Assembly (NCBI GenBank): GCA_904420465.1
Contig: CAJFVL010000019.1
Location: 1-47,758 of the forward strand
Reading direction: 5' to 3'
From: an uncultured Clostridium sp.
GTDB taxonomy: Bacteria; Bacillota; Clostridia; Oscillospirales; Oscillospiraceae
DNA: 47,758 bases
The position numbers and the translations under genes were made by a program. Shown in pieces: positions 22,870 through 31,447 of this stretch. The notes beneath the pieces were generated by a model. The model was not told the DNA's origin, searched no databases, and saw nothing but the letters and a program-made list of their open reading frames with translations. Each line of letters opens with the position of its first letter. Position 1 is the first letter of the stretch.

Positions 22870-23919
22870 ATGAACATATTAGTGTTGGCCGGGGGACTGA
22901 GCCCGGAGCGGAACGTGTCCCTCTCCTCCGGGGCCATGGTGTGCCAGGCCCTGCGGGAGCGGGGGCACCGGGCCGCCCTGGTGGACCTGTTTTTCGGCGT
23001 GGGCAAAGATAAGCAGGCGGAAAGCCTTTACAGTGATCCGGTGCCGGAGGAATACAAGCGGGTGTCCCGGCAGGCCCCCGACCTGGAGCAGGTGCGCTCA
23101 TCCCGGCCGGGGAACAGCCCCTCCGCCATCGGGCCGGGGGTGCTGGAGCTGTGCGCCGGGGCCGACGTGGTCTATCTGGCCCTCCACGGGGCCTGCGGCG
23201 AGGACGGCCGCATCCAGGCCGCCCTGGACCTGCTGGGGGTGCCCTATACCGGCTCGGGCTGTCTGGGCTCTGCCATCGCCATGGACAAGGACCTGACCAA
23301 GCGGCTGGTCGCCGGGCTGGTGACCACCCCCCGGTGGCAGACCGTCACCGTGACAGAGGAGAATCGGGGACAGCTGGTCCGGGAGACTGCGCTGCCCGTG
23401 GTGGTTAAGCCCATCGCCAGCGGCTCCTCCATCGGGGTCTACATCGCGGAGGACCGCCGGGAGCTGGAGGAGGCCCTGGAGGCCAGCATGGCCCTGGGGG
23501 GCCGCACCGTGCTGGAGGAGTATATCCGGGGCCGGGAGATCCAGGTGGCCGTCCTGGGGGACCGGGCCCTGCCGTCCATTGAAATCATCCCCAAGGAGGG
23601 CTTTTACGACTACGAGAACAAGTATCAGCCTGGCGCCGCCTTGGAGGTGTGCCCCGCCCAGATTCCGGAGGAGTGGGAGAAGCGGGTGGGGGAGGCCGCC
23701 CTGGCCGTCTTTCAGGCCATCGGCCTGTCCGTATATGCCCGGGCCGATTTCATTGTGACGGAGGACGGAACCCCCTATTTTCTGGAGATCAACACCCTGC
23801 CCGGCATGACCCCCACCAGTCTGGTGCCCCAGGAGGCGGCAGTGGTGGGCATCGACTACCCGTCCCTGTGTGAGGAGATTGTCCAGAGATCCCTGGAAGC
23901 GCGGAAGGAGGGCCGCTGA
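22870..23919 (+). CDS. ddl: D-alanine--D-alanine ligase
   Basis: This 349-residue ATP-grasp enzyme has AGGLSPERNVSLSSG at the N-terminus, LHGACGEDGRIQ, the ATP-grasp lysine region VVKPIASGSSIGV, the omega-loop EGFYDYENKYQPG and the metal site FLEINTLPGM. The Tyr in the omega loop (FYDYENKY) is typical of D-Ala-D-Ala ligases rather than the D-Ala-D-Lac enzymes of VanA type. Intrinsic glycopeptide tolerance is therefore not indicated. It joins two D-alanines for the peptidoglycan stem. It is followed after 3 nt by murF, the enzyme that uses its product. Confidence 0.95.
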   Translation: MNILVLAGGLSPERNVSLSSGAMVCQALRERGHRAALVDLFFGVGKDKQAESLYSDPVPEEYKRVSRQAPDLEQVRSSRPGNSPSAIGPGVLELCAGADVVYLALHGACGEDGRIQAALDLLGVPYTGSGCLGSAIAMDKDLTKRLVAGLVTTPRWQTVTVTEENRGQLVRETALPVVVKPIASGSSIGVYIAEDRRELEEALEASMALGGRTVLEEYIRGREIQVAVLGDRALPSIEIIPKEGFYDYENKYQPGAALEVCPAQIPEEWEKRVGEAALAVFQAIGLSVYARADFIVTEDGTPYFLEINTLPGMTPTSLVPQEAAVVGIDYPSLCEEIVQRSLEARKEGR

Positions 23920-23922
23920 GGC

Positions 23923-25314
23923 ATGGAGACCATTACCCTGGGCCAGCTGCTGGAGGCGGTGGAGGGCCGCCTGCTGGGCGGCCTGACCGACCTGGAGACT
24001 CCTATCCTGCGGGTGGACACCGACAGCCGGGCCATCCACCCCGGCGCCCTGTTCATCCCCCTCATCGGCGAGCGCTTTGACGGCCACGCCTACATCAACT
24101 CCGCCCTGGAGGGGGGGGCCGTGGGCTGTCTCACCCAGCGGGAGCGGGAGAGCTACCGCCCGGACAAATTCTATGTGAAGGTGGCCGCCACCCAGAAGGC
24201 CCTGCGGGATCTGGCCGCCTGGTACAAGAGCCGGTTTGACATCCCCTTCGCCGCCGTCACCGGCAGCGTGGGAAAAACCACAGCCAAGGACATGATCGCC
24301 GCCGTGCTGGGGGTCAGGTACCGGGTGCTCAAGACCGAGGGCAACTTCAACAACAAGGTGGGCCTGCCCCTGACCCTGCTGCGGCTGGACCACTCCTGCG
24401 AGCGGGGAGTGGTGGAGCTGGGGATGGACCGGCTGGGGGAGATCGACTATCTGGCCGACATCGTCCGCCCCGACATCGGGGTCATCACCAACATCGGGGA
24501 CGCCCACATCGAGCGGCTGGGCAGCCGGGAGAACATTTTCAAGGCCAAGTGCGAGCTGATCCCCCACATCAGAGAGGGCGGCCTGCTGATCCTCAACGGG
24601 GACGACCCCATGCTGGCCTCCCTCCGGGGGCACACGCCGGTGGAGGCGGTGTTCTGCGGCACGGGGGAGGGGCTGGAGTACCGGGCCCAGGTGCTGGGGG
24701 GCGACGGGGTCAGCTTCATCCGCTGCCGCCTCACCACCCCGTCCATGGACCGGGAGGTGGACATCCCCGCCCTGGGGGAGCACATGGTTTATCCCGCCCT
24801 CATCGCCGCGGCGGTGGGGGAGCGGTGGGGCCTCACCCCCGACGAGATTGCCGCCGGCCTGACCCGGTTTGTTCCCACTCGGATGCGGATGAACATCCTG
24901 CGCCGGGGGGAGGGCATCACCATCCTGGACGATACCTACAACGCCAACCCCCAGTCCATGCGGGCCGCCATCAGCGTGCTGGCCGACAGCCCGGGGAGCT
25001 GGAAGGCGGCGGTGCTGGGGGATATGCTGGAGCTGGGCCCCTTCTCGCCCGCCCTCCACAGCGGAGTGGGGGAGTGCCTGGGAAAGGCGGGCATCCACTG
25101 CCTGCTGGCGGTGGGGGAGCAGGCCTCCTATATCGCCCAGGGGGCCCGGGACGCCGGGGTGCCCCTGGTGATCCACTGCGCCGACCGGCGGGCGGCGGCG
25201 GAGCAGCTGCCCCAGGTGGTCCGCCCCAACGCCACCATCCTGGTCAAGGGCTCCCGGGGCATGAAGCTGGAGGAACTGACCGGCGAGCTGCTGCGGCTGA
25301 CCCGGGAGCCGTAA
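23923..25314 (+). CDS. murF: UDP-N-acetylmuramoyl-tripeptide--D-alanyl-D-alanine ligase
   Basis: This 463-residue Mur ligase has an N-terminal UDP-substrate domain with DTDSRAIHPGALFIPL. The central ATPase has GSVGKTTAKDM (P-loop at 114-120) and TEGNFNNKVGLPLTLL. The C-terminal domain has DDTYNANPQSMRAAI and VLGDMLELG. It adds the Ddl product D-Ala-D-Ala to the UDP-MurNAc-tripeptide in the cytoplasm, the last cytoplasmic step of muropeptide assembly. It starts 3 nt after ddl. It converges with mtnA with only 12 bp between stops and no visible terminator there. Confidence 0.96.
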   Translation: METITLGQLLEAVEGRLLGGLTDLETPILRVDTDSRAIHPGALFIPLIGERFDGHAYINSALEGGAVGCLTQRERESYRPDKFYVKVAATQKALRDLAAWYKSRFDIPFAAVTGSVGKTTAKDMIAAVLGVRYRVLKTEGNFNNKVGLPLTLLRLDHSCERGVVELGMDRLGEIDYLADIVRPDIGVITNIGDAHIERLGSRENIFKAKCELIPHIREGGLLILNGDDPMLASLRGHTPVEAVFCGTGEGLEYRAQVLGGDGVSFIRCRLTTPSMDREVDIPALGEHMVYPALIAAAVGERWGLTPDEIAAGLTRFVPTRMRMNILRRGEGITILDDTYNANPQSMRAAISVLADSPGSWKAAVLGDMLELGPFSPALHSGVGECLGKAGIHCLLAVGEQASYIAQGARDAGVPLVIHCADRRAAAEQLPQVVRPNATILVKGSRGMKLEELTGELLRLTREP

Positions 25315-25326
25315 AGTAAAACTGCC

Positions 25327-26343
25327 TTATGTTGCTTGAAGCAGCCGGTCCAGCTCCGGTTCAAAGGGAGGGCGGAGCACCCCGCGTTCGGTGATGATTC
25401 CGGTGAGCAGGCCGTGCGGCGTGACGTCGAAGGCAGGATTCCACACCGGGACATCCGCGGGCGCGGTGGGCAGGCCGGCAAAGGCGGAGACCTCCTGCGC
25501 GCTGCGCTGCTCCACCGGAATCCGGCTCCCGTCGGGGATGGACAGGTCCACCGTGGTGGAGGGAAGGGCGGTATAAAAGGGGATGTGGTGGTACCGGGCC
25601 AGCACGGCCAGGGAGTAGGTGCCGATCTTGTTGGCGAAGTCCCCGTTGGCCGCCATCCGGTCGCAGCCCACCACAACAAGGTCCACCTTTCCCTTTGCCA
25701 TCAGGGCCCCCGCCATGCCATCGCAGATCAGCGTGACTGGGATGCGGTCGGCCGCCAGCTCATAGGCGGTGAGCCGGGCCCCCTGGAGCAGGGGGCGGGT
25801 CTCGTCGGCGTAGACCATGGACACCTTTCCCTGGGCGTGGGCCGCCCGGATGACGCCCAAGGCAGTCCCATAGCCCCCGGTGGCCAGCGCACCGGCGTTG
25901 CAGTGGGTGAGGATGCGGGCCCCCTGGGGCACCAGCTCCGCCCCGTACCGGCCCATGGCCCGGTTCATCTCCAGGTCCTCCCGGTGGATGGCCTGGGCCT
26001 CCCGCTCCAGCCGGAGCAGGTCGGGGCCGGAGGCCTCCCAGCAGCGCTCCATCCGGTCCAGCGCCCAGAACAGGTTGACCGCTGTGGGCCGGCTGGCGGC
26101 CAGAAGAGCCTTGGCCCGGGCCATGAAGGCGGAAAAGTCCGGGGCCGCCGCCCCCTCCCGGGCGGCCAGCACCATGGCATAGGCCGCCGCGATGCCAATG
26201 GCGGGGGCGCCCCGCACCACCATGGTGCGGATGGCCTGTGCCGCCTGGCGGTAGTCGGTGCAGTGCAGCCAGACCTCCGCGGCGGGCAGTCTGGTCTGGT
26301 CCAGCAGGCAGAGGGTGTTGTGTTCCCAGCGGATTGCGTCCAT
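25327..26343 (-). CDS. mtnA: S-methyl-5-thioribose-1-phosphate isomerase
   Basis: This 338-residue enzyme of the eIF2B-alpha-like family has RGAPAIGIAAAYAM, the catalytic Cys in ILTHCNAGALATGG (Cys148) and the catalytic Asp in GCDRMAANGDFANKIGTY (Asp228). ETRPLLQGARLTAYEL completes the active site. It converts methylthioribose-1-phosphate to methylthioribulose-1-phosphate in methionine salvage. No other mtn gene is in the window, so the pathway is either scattered or a shorter shunt. AGGAGG precedes the ATG by about 8 nt. It is divergent from the ABC-F gene. Confidence 0.95.
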   Translation of the reverse strand: MDAIRWEHNTLCLLDQTRLPAAEVWLHCTDYRQAAQAIRTMVVRGAPAIGIAAAYAMVLAAREGAAAPDFSAFMARAKALLAASRPTAVNLFWALDRMERCWEASGPDLLRLEREAQAIHREDLEMNRAMGRYGAELVPQGARILTHCNAGALATGGYGTALGVIRAAHAQGKVSMVYADETRPLLQGARLTAYELAADRIPVTLICDGMAGALMAKGKVDLVVVGCDRMAANGDFANKIGTYSLAVLARYHHIPFYTALPSTTVDLSIPDGSRIPVEQRSAQEVSAFAGLPTAPADVPVWNPAFDVTPHGLLTGIITERGVLRPPFEPELDRLLQAT

Positions 26344-26385
26344 GAACAGGACCTCCTGAACAGAAAGTATGGGGTTTCCCGCCCC

Positions 26386-26415
26386 ATCATATCATACAAA
26401 TGAGCGTGGAGACAA
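26386..26415 (-). promoter_or_regulatory. Probable promoter of mtnA
   Basis: On the minus strand TTGTCT (26415-26410), an 18-bp spacer and TATGAT (26391-26386) precede mtnA by about 40 bp. A second overlapping TATGAT lies at 26396-26391. The -35 overlaps the upstream region of the divergent ABC-F gene. Confidence 0.55.
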
Positions 26416-26418
26416 GAA

Positions 26419-28323
26419 ATGATCGAACTATCGGTATCCGGCCTGGTCAAGGAGTTTGAGGTCGGACATAAGATACTGGACGGACTGTCCTTTCAGATTG
26501 ACAGCGGTGAACGGGTGGGATTGCTGGGGCCCAACGGCTGCGGCAAGACCACCCTGCTGCGCATTCTCACCGGCGTTATGGACTATGACGAGGGGGAGGT
26601 GGTCATTGCCCCGGGCAGGCGGATGGGGCTGATCTCCCAGATCCCCGTCTACCCGGCGGGCTACACGGTGGAGGACGTGCTGGACGCCGCCTTCGCCCCC
26701 CTCCATGAGATGGAGGGGGAGATGACGCGGCTGGCGGAGGAGATGGGGAAATCCGGCGACCCCGCCCTCCTGGCCCGGTATGATAAGCTGTCCGCCGCCT
26801 TTCAGGCCGGCGGGGGGTACGAGACGGACACCAGCAAGAACAAGGTGTGCAGCGGCCTGTCCATTTCCCAGGACATGCGGGAGCGCCTGTTCGACCAGCT
26901 GTCCGGCGGGGAAAAGACCCGGGTGAATCTGGCCCGGCTGATTCTGGAGGACACCGACATCCTGCTGCTGGACGAGCCCACCAACCACCTGGACCTGCGG
27001 GCCACCGAGTGGCTGGAGGAGTATCTGGAGAAATTCAAGGGGACGGTGCTCACCGTCTCCCACGACCGCTATTTCCTGGATCAGGTGGTGGACCGCATCA
27101 TCGAGATCAAGGAGGGAAAGGCGGAGTTTTACTCGGGCAATTACAGCTTCTACGCCGTGGAAAAGGAACGGCGCTATGAGGAGCAGCTGAAGCAGTACGA
27201 AAAGGAGCAGGCCAAAATCCAGCAGCTGGAGAAGGCCGCCCAGCAGCTGCGGATCTGGGCCTACTCGGGCAACGACAAGATTTTCAAGCGGGCCCAGTCC
27301 ATGGAGAAGCGCATCGAGCGCATGCGGGTCACCGACCGCCCCAAAAAGGAGCGGAAGATGGAAAACCGCTTCGGCGAGCGGGAGTTCCGGGGGGACGAGG
27401 TGCTGTCCATCAAGCGCCTGTCCAAGTCCTTTGACGGCCGCACCCTGTTCTCCGACGTCAACCTGGAGGTGGAGGGGGGCGAGCGCATCGCCCTGCTGGG
27501 GGACAACGGCACGGGAAAGTCCACTCTCATCAAAATCATCATGGGGGAGGAGGAGCCCGACGAGGGCAAGCTGCGCCTGGGACCCACGGTGAAGATCGGC
27601 TACCTGCCCCAGATCATCCGCTTCAGCCACCCGGAGCGGAATCTGGTGGACACCATGATCTATGACCTGGACTGCACCGCCCAGACCGCCCGGAACCGGC
27701 TGGCATCCTTCAAGTTTCGGGGGGAGGACGTGTTCAAGCCTGTCTCCGCCCTGTCGGGCGGGGAGCAGTCCCGGCTGCGGCTGTGCATGCTCATGGACGC
27801 CCAGATCAACCTGCTGATTTTGGATGAGCCCACCAACCACCTGGACATCCAGAGCCGGGAGTGGATTGAGGAGGCGGTGGAGGAGTACGGGGGCAACCTG
27901 CTCTTTGTCTCCCATGACCGCTACTTCATCGAGCGCTTTGCCACCCGCGTCTGGATGCTGGAGGACGGACATATTACCGACTTCAAGGGCACCTATCAGG
28001 AGTATCTGACCGCCCGGCAGCGGCAGAAGCTCCAGGCGGCGCCCCCCCAGCCCGTCCCCCAGGCTAAGGAGCCGAAACAGGACAAGCCCAGGCGCCCCGG
28101 CGGCACCAAAAACCTGGAGAAGGAGGTGGCCGCCGCCGAGCGGGCGGTGGGCAAGGCGGAGGAGCAGATGTACGACCTGACCCAGCAGATCCAGGAGGCC
28201 TCCTCCGACTACCTGAAGCTCCAGGAGCTGTACGAGCAGCGGGAGGCCCTGGAGGAGGAAATCTTGAAGCTGTACGGGACCTGGGAGGCCCTGTCGGCCC
28301 AGCTGGAGGAGGCGCGGGGATGA
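26419..28323 (+). CDS. ABC-F family ATPase (ribosome-associated type)
   Basis: This 634-residue protein has two ABC domains and no membrane segment. Walker A motifs are GPNGCGKTT and GDNGTGKST, signature motifs LSGGEKTRV and LSGGEQSRL, and both Walker B regions read LLDEPTNHLD or LILDEPTNHLD. A charged linker (about residues 240-320, with many Lys/Arg/Glu) lies between the domains. The C-terminal 90 residues form a coiled coil of the Uup type (NLEKEVAAAERAVGKAEEQM). ABC-F proteins act on the ribosome in translation quality control, stalling relief or antibiotic protection. The coiled coil favours a Uup/YdiF-like housekeeping role. Resistance cannot be inferred. Its stop overlaps the next gene. 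Confidence 0.94.
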   Translation: MIELSVSGLVKEFEVGHKILDGLSFQIDSGERVGLLGPNGCGKTTLLRILTGVMDYDEGEVVIAPGRRMGLISQIPVYPAGYTVEDVLDAAFAPLHEMEGEMTRLAEEMGKSGDPALLARYDKLSAAFQAGGGYETDTSKNKVCSGLSISQDMRERLFDQLSGGEKTRVNLARLILEDTDILLLDEPTNHLDLRATEWLEEYLEKFKGTVLTVSHDRYFLDQVVDRIIEIKEGKAEFYSGNYSFYAVEKERRYEEQLKQYEKEQAKIQQLEKAAQQLRIWAYSGNDKIFKRAQSMEKRIERMRVTDRPKKERKMENRFGEREFRGDEVLSIKRLSKSFDGRTLFSDVNLEVEGGERIALLGDNGTGKSTLIKIIMGEEEPDEGKLRLGPTVKIGYLPQIIRFSHPERNLVDTMIYDLDCTAQTARNRLASFKFRGEDVFKPVSALSGGEQSRLRLCMLMDAQINLLILDEPTNHLDIQSREWIEEAVEEYGGNLLFVSHDRYFIERFATRVWMLEDGHITDFKGTYQEYLTARQRQKLQAAPPQPVPQAKEPKQDKPRRPGGTKNLEKEVAAAERAVGKAEEQMYDLTQQIQEASSDYLKLQELYEQREALEEEILKLYGTWEALSAQLEEARG

Positions 28324-28967
28324 GCAGAAAGCCCAAAATTGAGGTGGCCAGCTACAAGGGCCGCCGGTATCCCCCCTGGCTGAAGCGGCTGCTGGTCCTG
28401 GCGCTGGCCCTGGTGCTGGCGGGGGCGCTTACCTTTGCCGTCCTGCTGGGTCTGGTGCTGTCCGGCGCCCATGACGACGTGGACGGCAACCCCCAGGTGA
28501 TGATCGTTCTGGGCTGCCAGGTGCGGGAGGACGGGCCCTCCGTCCTGCTGCGGGACCGGCTGGACGAGGCCCTGGCCTACTGGGAGGAGCACCCGGACAT
28601 CACCATCGTGGTGTCGGGGGGCCAGGGGGACAACGAGCCCACCACCGAGGCCCTGGCCATGGCCGGCTACCTGATGGAGGGCGGAGTGGCGGAGGACCAG
28701 ATTCTGCTGGAGGGAGACTCCCACAACACCGCACAGAATCTGCGGCTCTCCATGGCGGTGCTGGAGGAGGCGGAGGCCGACCTGTCCCAGGGCGTCATCC
28801 TCGTGTCCAACGGCTTCCACCTGACCCGGGCCAGGATGCTGGCCGAGCGCTTCGGGCTGGAGAATGTCTCCACTCTGGCCGCTCCCACCAGCCACACCCT
28901 CTCCCGCCTGCACATGTATATCCGGGAGCCCATCGCCCTGGTGAAGTCCTTCCTTTTGGACAGATAG
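28320..28967 (+). CDS. YdcF/SanA-like DUF218 membrane protein
   Basis: This 215-residue protein has a basic N-terminus, one membrane helix (about 23-50) and a DUF218 domain outside the membrane. Motifs are MIVLGCQVREDGPSVLLRDR, VVSGGQGDNEPTTEA, LEGDSHNTAQNL and LVSNGFHLTRARMLAE. The conserved Gly/Asn/His residues form the presumed active site. Relatives (SanA, ElyC, YdcF) affect envelope integrity and vancomycin sensitivity in Gram-negatives. The enzymatic reaction is not established. It overlaps the ABC-F stop by 4 nt. Confidence 0.9.
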   Translation: MSRKPKIEVASYKGRRYPPWLKRLLVLALALVLAGALTFAVLLGLVLSGAHDDVDGNPQVMIVLGCQVREDGPSVLLRDRLDEALAYWEEHPDITIVVSGGQGDNEPTTEALAMAGYLMEGGVAEDQILLEGDSHNTAQNLRLSMAVLEEAEADLSQGVILVSNGFHLTRARMLAERFGLENVSTLAAPTSHTLSRLHMYIREPIALVKSFLLDR

Positions 28968-28976
28968 GAGCCAGAG

Positions 28977-29046
28977 GAAATGCAGAATGCAGGATGAAAT
29001 TAGGAGTTCGGAGTTAGGAATTCGTATGGGCGGCTATCAGCCGCCC
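28977..29046. repeat. Second copy of the AATGCAGAATG / GGGCGGCT hairpin repeat
   Basis: An AT-rich lead-in (AAATGCAGAATGCAGGATG, then TTAGGAGTT) is followed by the hairpin GGGCGGCT-ATC-AGCCGCCC at 29028-29046. The hairpin equals one unit of the array at 1553-1571, and the lead-in matches 1417-1458. The shared lead-in and hairpin show that the two intergenic regions carry the same dispersed element. Confidence 0.72.
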
Positions 29047-29067
29047 GCCGTTCACCACCGGGTGGTA

Positions 29068-29350
29068 TGTTGCTGGACCTAGGCGCGTTGTAAACGGGTA
29101 GAAGTACCCGCTGCCTGGTCATTGAGGAGAGCGGCAGCGATAAAGTTTAGACCAGCCTTCAAAAAATCACCCGCGCCGGCCGCAAGTGCCGGGGCGCCCC
29201 TTCTACGCCCCGTAAAACGGGGGTCCGGGGCGCGGCGGGGTAGGGCATCGGAGATGCCCGTGAGCCGCCCCCGGCGATCCTTTGGTGACTTTCCCATCGC
29301 TGGGAAAGTCACTCGCCGTCCGCAGACGGCGAAACATCCCCTTCCCGCCC
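29068..29350 (+). repeat. Structured intergenic element, copy A (upstream of prfA)
   Basis: This copy is homologous to 35052-35400. The 5' module contains AGAGCGGCAGCGATAA, then TTAGAC, then CGCGCCGGCCGCAA. The 3' module contains a perfect 12-bp hairpin (GTGACTTTCCCA-TCGC-TGGGAAAGTCAC, 29285-29312). A second hairpin, CGCCGTC-CGCA-GACGGCG (29314-29331), and AACATCCCCT follow. The middle differs between copies. In copy B the last hairpin is CCGCC-CGCA-GGCGG, with the same loop and changed but still paired stem bases. The strand is assigned by the direction of the following gene. No protein reading is conserved between copies. Confidence 0.68.
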
Positions 29351-29388
29351 GCAAGCGAAATCCTTTATCACAGAAAGGAGCGTGCCCC

Positions 29389-30453
29389 ATGCTGGACAAG
29401 CTGGCGGCCGTCGAGGCCAGATACAGTCAGATTGAGGCCCGGCTGGCCGCGCCGGAGACCTACGGCGACCCGGCCCAGGTGGCCCGGCTGAACCAGGAGC
29501 AGGCCGAGCTTCAGCCCCTGGTGGAGACCTACCGCGCCTACCGCCGGACTCTGGAGGCCCGGGATCAGGCCCAGGCCCTCCTCTCCGACCCGGAGATGCG
29601 GGAGCTGGCCCAGGAGGAGTACCAGCAGGCGCTGGACGCCATTCCGGAGCTGGAGCGGCAGCTCCAGCTGCTTCTGCTCCCCAAGGACCCCAACGACAAC
29701 AAGAACGTCATTGTGGAGATCCGGGCCGGGGTGGGGGGCGAGGAGGCCGCCCTGTTTGCCCACTCCCTCTACCGCATGTACTCCATGTACGCCGAGGGGC
29801 GCCGCTGGCGCACCGAGGTGGACTCGGCCAGCGAGACGGAGCTGGGCGGCCTGAAGGAAATTTCCTTTACCATCGAGGGAGCCGGGGCCTGGTCCCGGTT
29901 AAAATATGAGAGCGGCGTCCACCGGGTCCAGCGGGTGCCCGAGACCGAGTCGGGGGGGCGCATCCACACCTCCACCGCCACGGTGGCCGTCCTGCCCGAG
30001 ATGGAGACCGCCGACGTGCAGCTCAACCCCGCAGATATCGAGATGCAGGTGTTCCGCTCCTCCGGGGCGGGGGGCCAGCACGTGAACAAGACCTCCTCCG
30101 CCGTCCGGCTGATCCACAAGCCCACGGGGACGGTGGTGGAGTGCCAGCAGGAGCGCAGCCAGTTCCAGAACCGGGACAAGGCCATGCGCATCCTGGCCTC
30201 CCGGCTGTACGAGGCGGAGCAGGAGAAGATCTCCAGCGAGTACACCGCCCAGCGCCGCAGTCAAGTGGGCACCGGCATGCGCAACGAGCGCATCCGCACC
30301 TATAACTTCCCCCAGGGCCGGGTCACCGACCACCGCATCAACCTGACCCTCTACAAGATTGACAGCGTGATGGACGGCAATCTGGATGAGCTGATCGACG
30401 CCCTGGCCGCCGCCGATCAGGCGGAGCGGCTCCGGTCGGAGGGAGAGAGTTGA
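29389..30453 (+). CDS. prfA: Peptide chain release factor 1
   Basis: This 354-residue class I release factor has the GGQ loop at 228-230 within SSGAGGQHVNKTSSAVR. The RF1-type codon-recognition tripeptide PET lies at 184-186 in RVPETESGGRIHTS, so it reads UAA and UAG. The N-terminal helical domain and the C-terminal RIRTYNFPQGRVTDHRIN block are complete. GAAAGGAG precedes the ATG at 29389. The frame stays open further upstream to 29122, but that part lies in the structured repeat and is not RF1-like. The methylase prmC, often next to prfA, is absent here. Confidence 0.97.
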   Translation: MLDKLAAVEARYSQIEARLAAPETYGDPAQVARLNQEQAELQPLVETYRAYRRTLEARDQAQALLSDPEMRELAQEEYQQALDAIPELERQLQLLLLPKDPNDNKNVIVEIRAGVGGEEAALFAHSLYRMYSMYAEGRRWRTEVDSASETELGGLKEISFTIEGAGAWSRLKYESGVHRVQRVPETESGGRIHTSTATVAVLPEMETADVQLNPADIEMQVFRSSGAGGQHVNKTSSAVRLIHKPTGTVVECQQERSQFQNRDKAMRILASRLYEAEQEKISSEYTAQRRSQVGTGMRNERIRTYNFPQGRVTDHRINLTLYKIDSVMDGNLDELIDALAAADQAERLRSEGES

Positions 30454-30511
30454 CAGCGCGCCTTTCCGCCCGGGACAGAAATTCAATCGAAACAGATAAG
30501 GAGTAAATTTT

Positions 30512-30781
30512 ATGGACCTGTATATTCACTACCAGTCCCTGCCCCAGGGCAAGACACTGGCCGACATTGTGGGCGAGCTGAGCGAGGTGCTGGAGGACCA
30601 CGGCACTGTGTGCGGCGGCCTGGGGGACGAGCACGGCGGGCGGCTGGACCTGGATCTGGAGGACGAGCGGGTCAATCCCAAGTACGCCCAGATCGCCGTC
30701 AAGGCCTACCTCCAGCGGGCTGGCTTTGCCAAAGACACCCTGGTGGAGATCGGCGGCATGGAAATCGGGCTCTACGAGTGA
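30512..30781 (+). CDS. Small acidic protein of unknown function
   Basis: This 89-residue protein has AAGGAG 9 nt before the ATG. It is acidic, with no signal peptide, membrane segment, Cys motif or recognisable domain. The pattern (a beta strand MDLYIHYQSL, a helix LADIVGELSEVLEDHG, an acidic RLDLDLEDE strand, a helix KYAQIAVKAYLQRAG and a final VEIGGMEIGLYE strand) suggests a compact alpha/beta fold. It stands between prfA and the HAD phosphatase gene with short gaps, so it is probably co-transcribed. I cannot assign a family. Confidence 0.8.
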   Translation: MDLYIHYQSLPQGKTLADIVGELSEVLEDHGTVCGGLGDEHGGRLDLDLEDERVNPKYAQIAVKAYLQRAGFAKDTLVEIGGMEIGLYE

Positions 30782-30790
30782 GGGGCGGCC

Positions 30791-31447
30791 ATGTTTCAGT
30801 ATGTGATCTTTGACCTGGACGGAACCCTGCTCAACACCATCGACGACCTGGCCGATGCGGGCAACTACGTCTGCCGCCTCCACGGCTGGCCCGAGCACAC
30901 GGTGGAGGAGTACAAGCGCTATGTGGGCAACGGCATGGCCAAGCTGGCCGCCCGCTTCGCCCCGGAGGAGTGGCGCACCCCCGAGGGGCTGCGGACCATC
31001 CTGGAGGAGTTCATGCCCTACTACGACGCCCACAAGGAGGACAAGACCGCCCCCTACGCCGGGATGCCCCAGGCGGCGGCAAAGCTGCGGGAGGCGGGCG
31101 TCTCCATCGCGGTGCTGTCCAACAAGGCCGACCAGATGGCCGGCCCGGTGGTGGAGCACTACTACCCCGGCATATTCCCCCTGGTCCAGGGGGCGGTGGA
31201 CGGCCTGCCCGTCAAGCCCGACCCCACCCTGCTCCTCCGGCTGATGGAGCGGATGGGAGCCGACCCGGCCCGCACCCTCTTTGTGGGGGACAGCAACGTG
31301 GACATCCAGACCGCCAAAAACGGCGGCCTGACCAGCTGCGGGGTGCTGTGGGGCTTCCGCTCCCGGCAGGAGCTGGAGGCGGAGGGGGCCGACTACCTTG
31401 CGGAGACCCCCGAGGAGCTGATTCAGGTGGTGCTGGGCCGTGGGTAA
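30791..31447 (+). CDS. HAD-family phosphatase (phosphoglycolate phosphatase-like)
   Basis: This 218-residue haloacid dehalogenase hydrolase has motif I FDLDGTLLNT (nucleophile Asp8, acid Asp10), a helical cap (about 15-80), motif II VLSNKAD, motif III lysine in GLPVKPDP and motif IV FVGDSNVDIQTAKN. It matches the Gph/PgpA-like subgroup that removes phosphate from phosphoglycolate and similar small sugars. The precise substrate cannot be read from the sequence. The next reading frame, a damaged GNAT gene, begins 8 nt before its stop. Confidence 0.92.
   Translation: MFQYVIFDLDGTLLNTIDDLADAGNYVCRLHGWPEHTVEEYKRYVGNGMAKLAARFAPEEWRTPEGLRTILEEFMPYYDAHKEDKTAPYAGMPQAAAKLREAGVSIAVLSNKADQMAGPVVEHYYPGIFPLVQGAVDGLPVKPDPTLLLRLMERMGADPARTLFVGDSNVDIQTAKNGGLTSCGVLWGFRSRQELEAEGADYLAETPEELIQVVLGRG

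Noticed and set aside
23098-25176. Minus-strand open frame of 692 codons opposite ddl-murF
   Set aside because: A compositional shadow of two essential genes, with no recognisable motif.
29122-29388. N-terminal extension of prfA by 89 codons
   Set aside because: The extension lies in the structured intergenic repeat, is not RF1-like, and a good ribosome site stands before ATG 29389.
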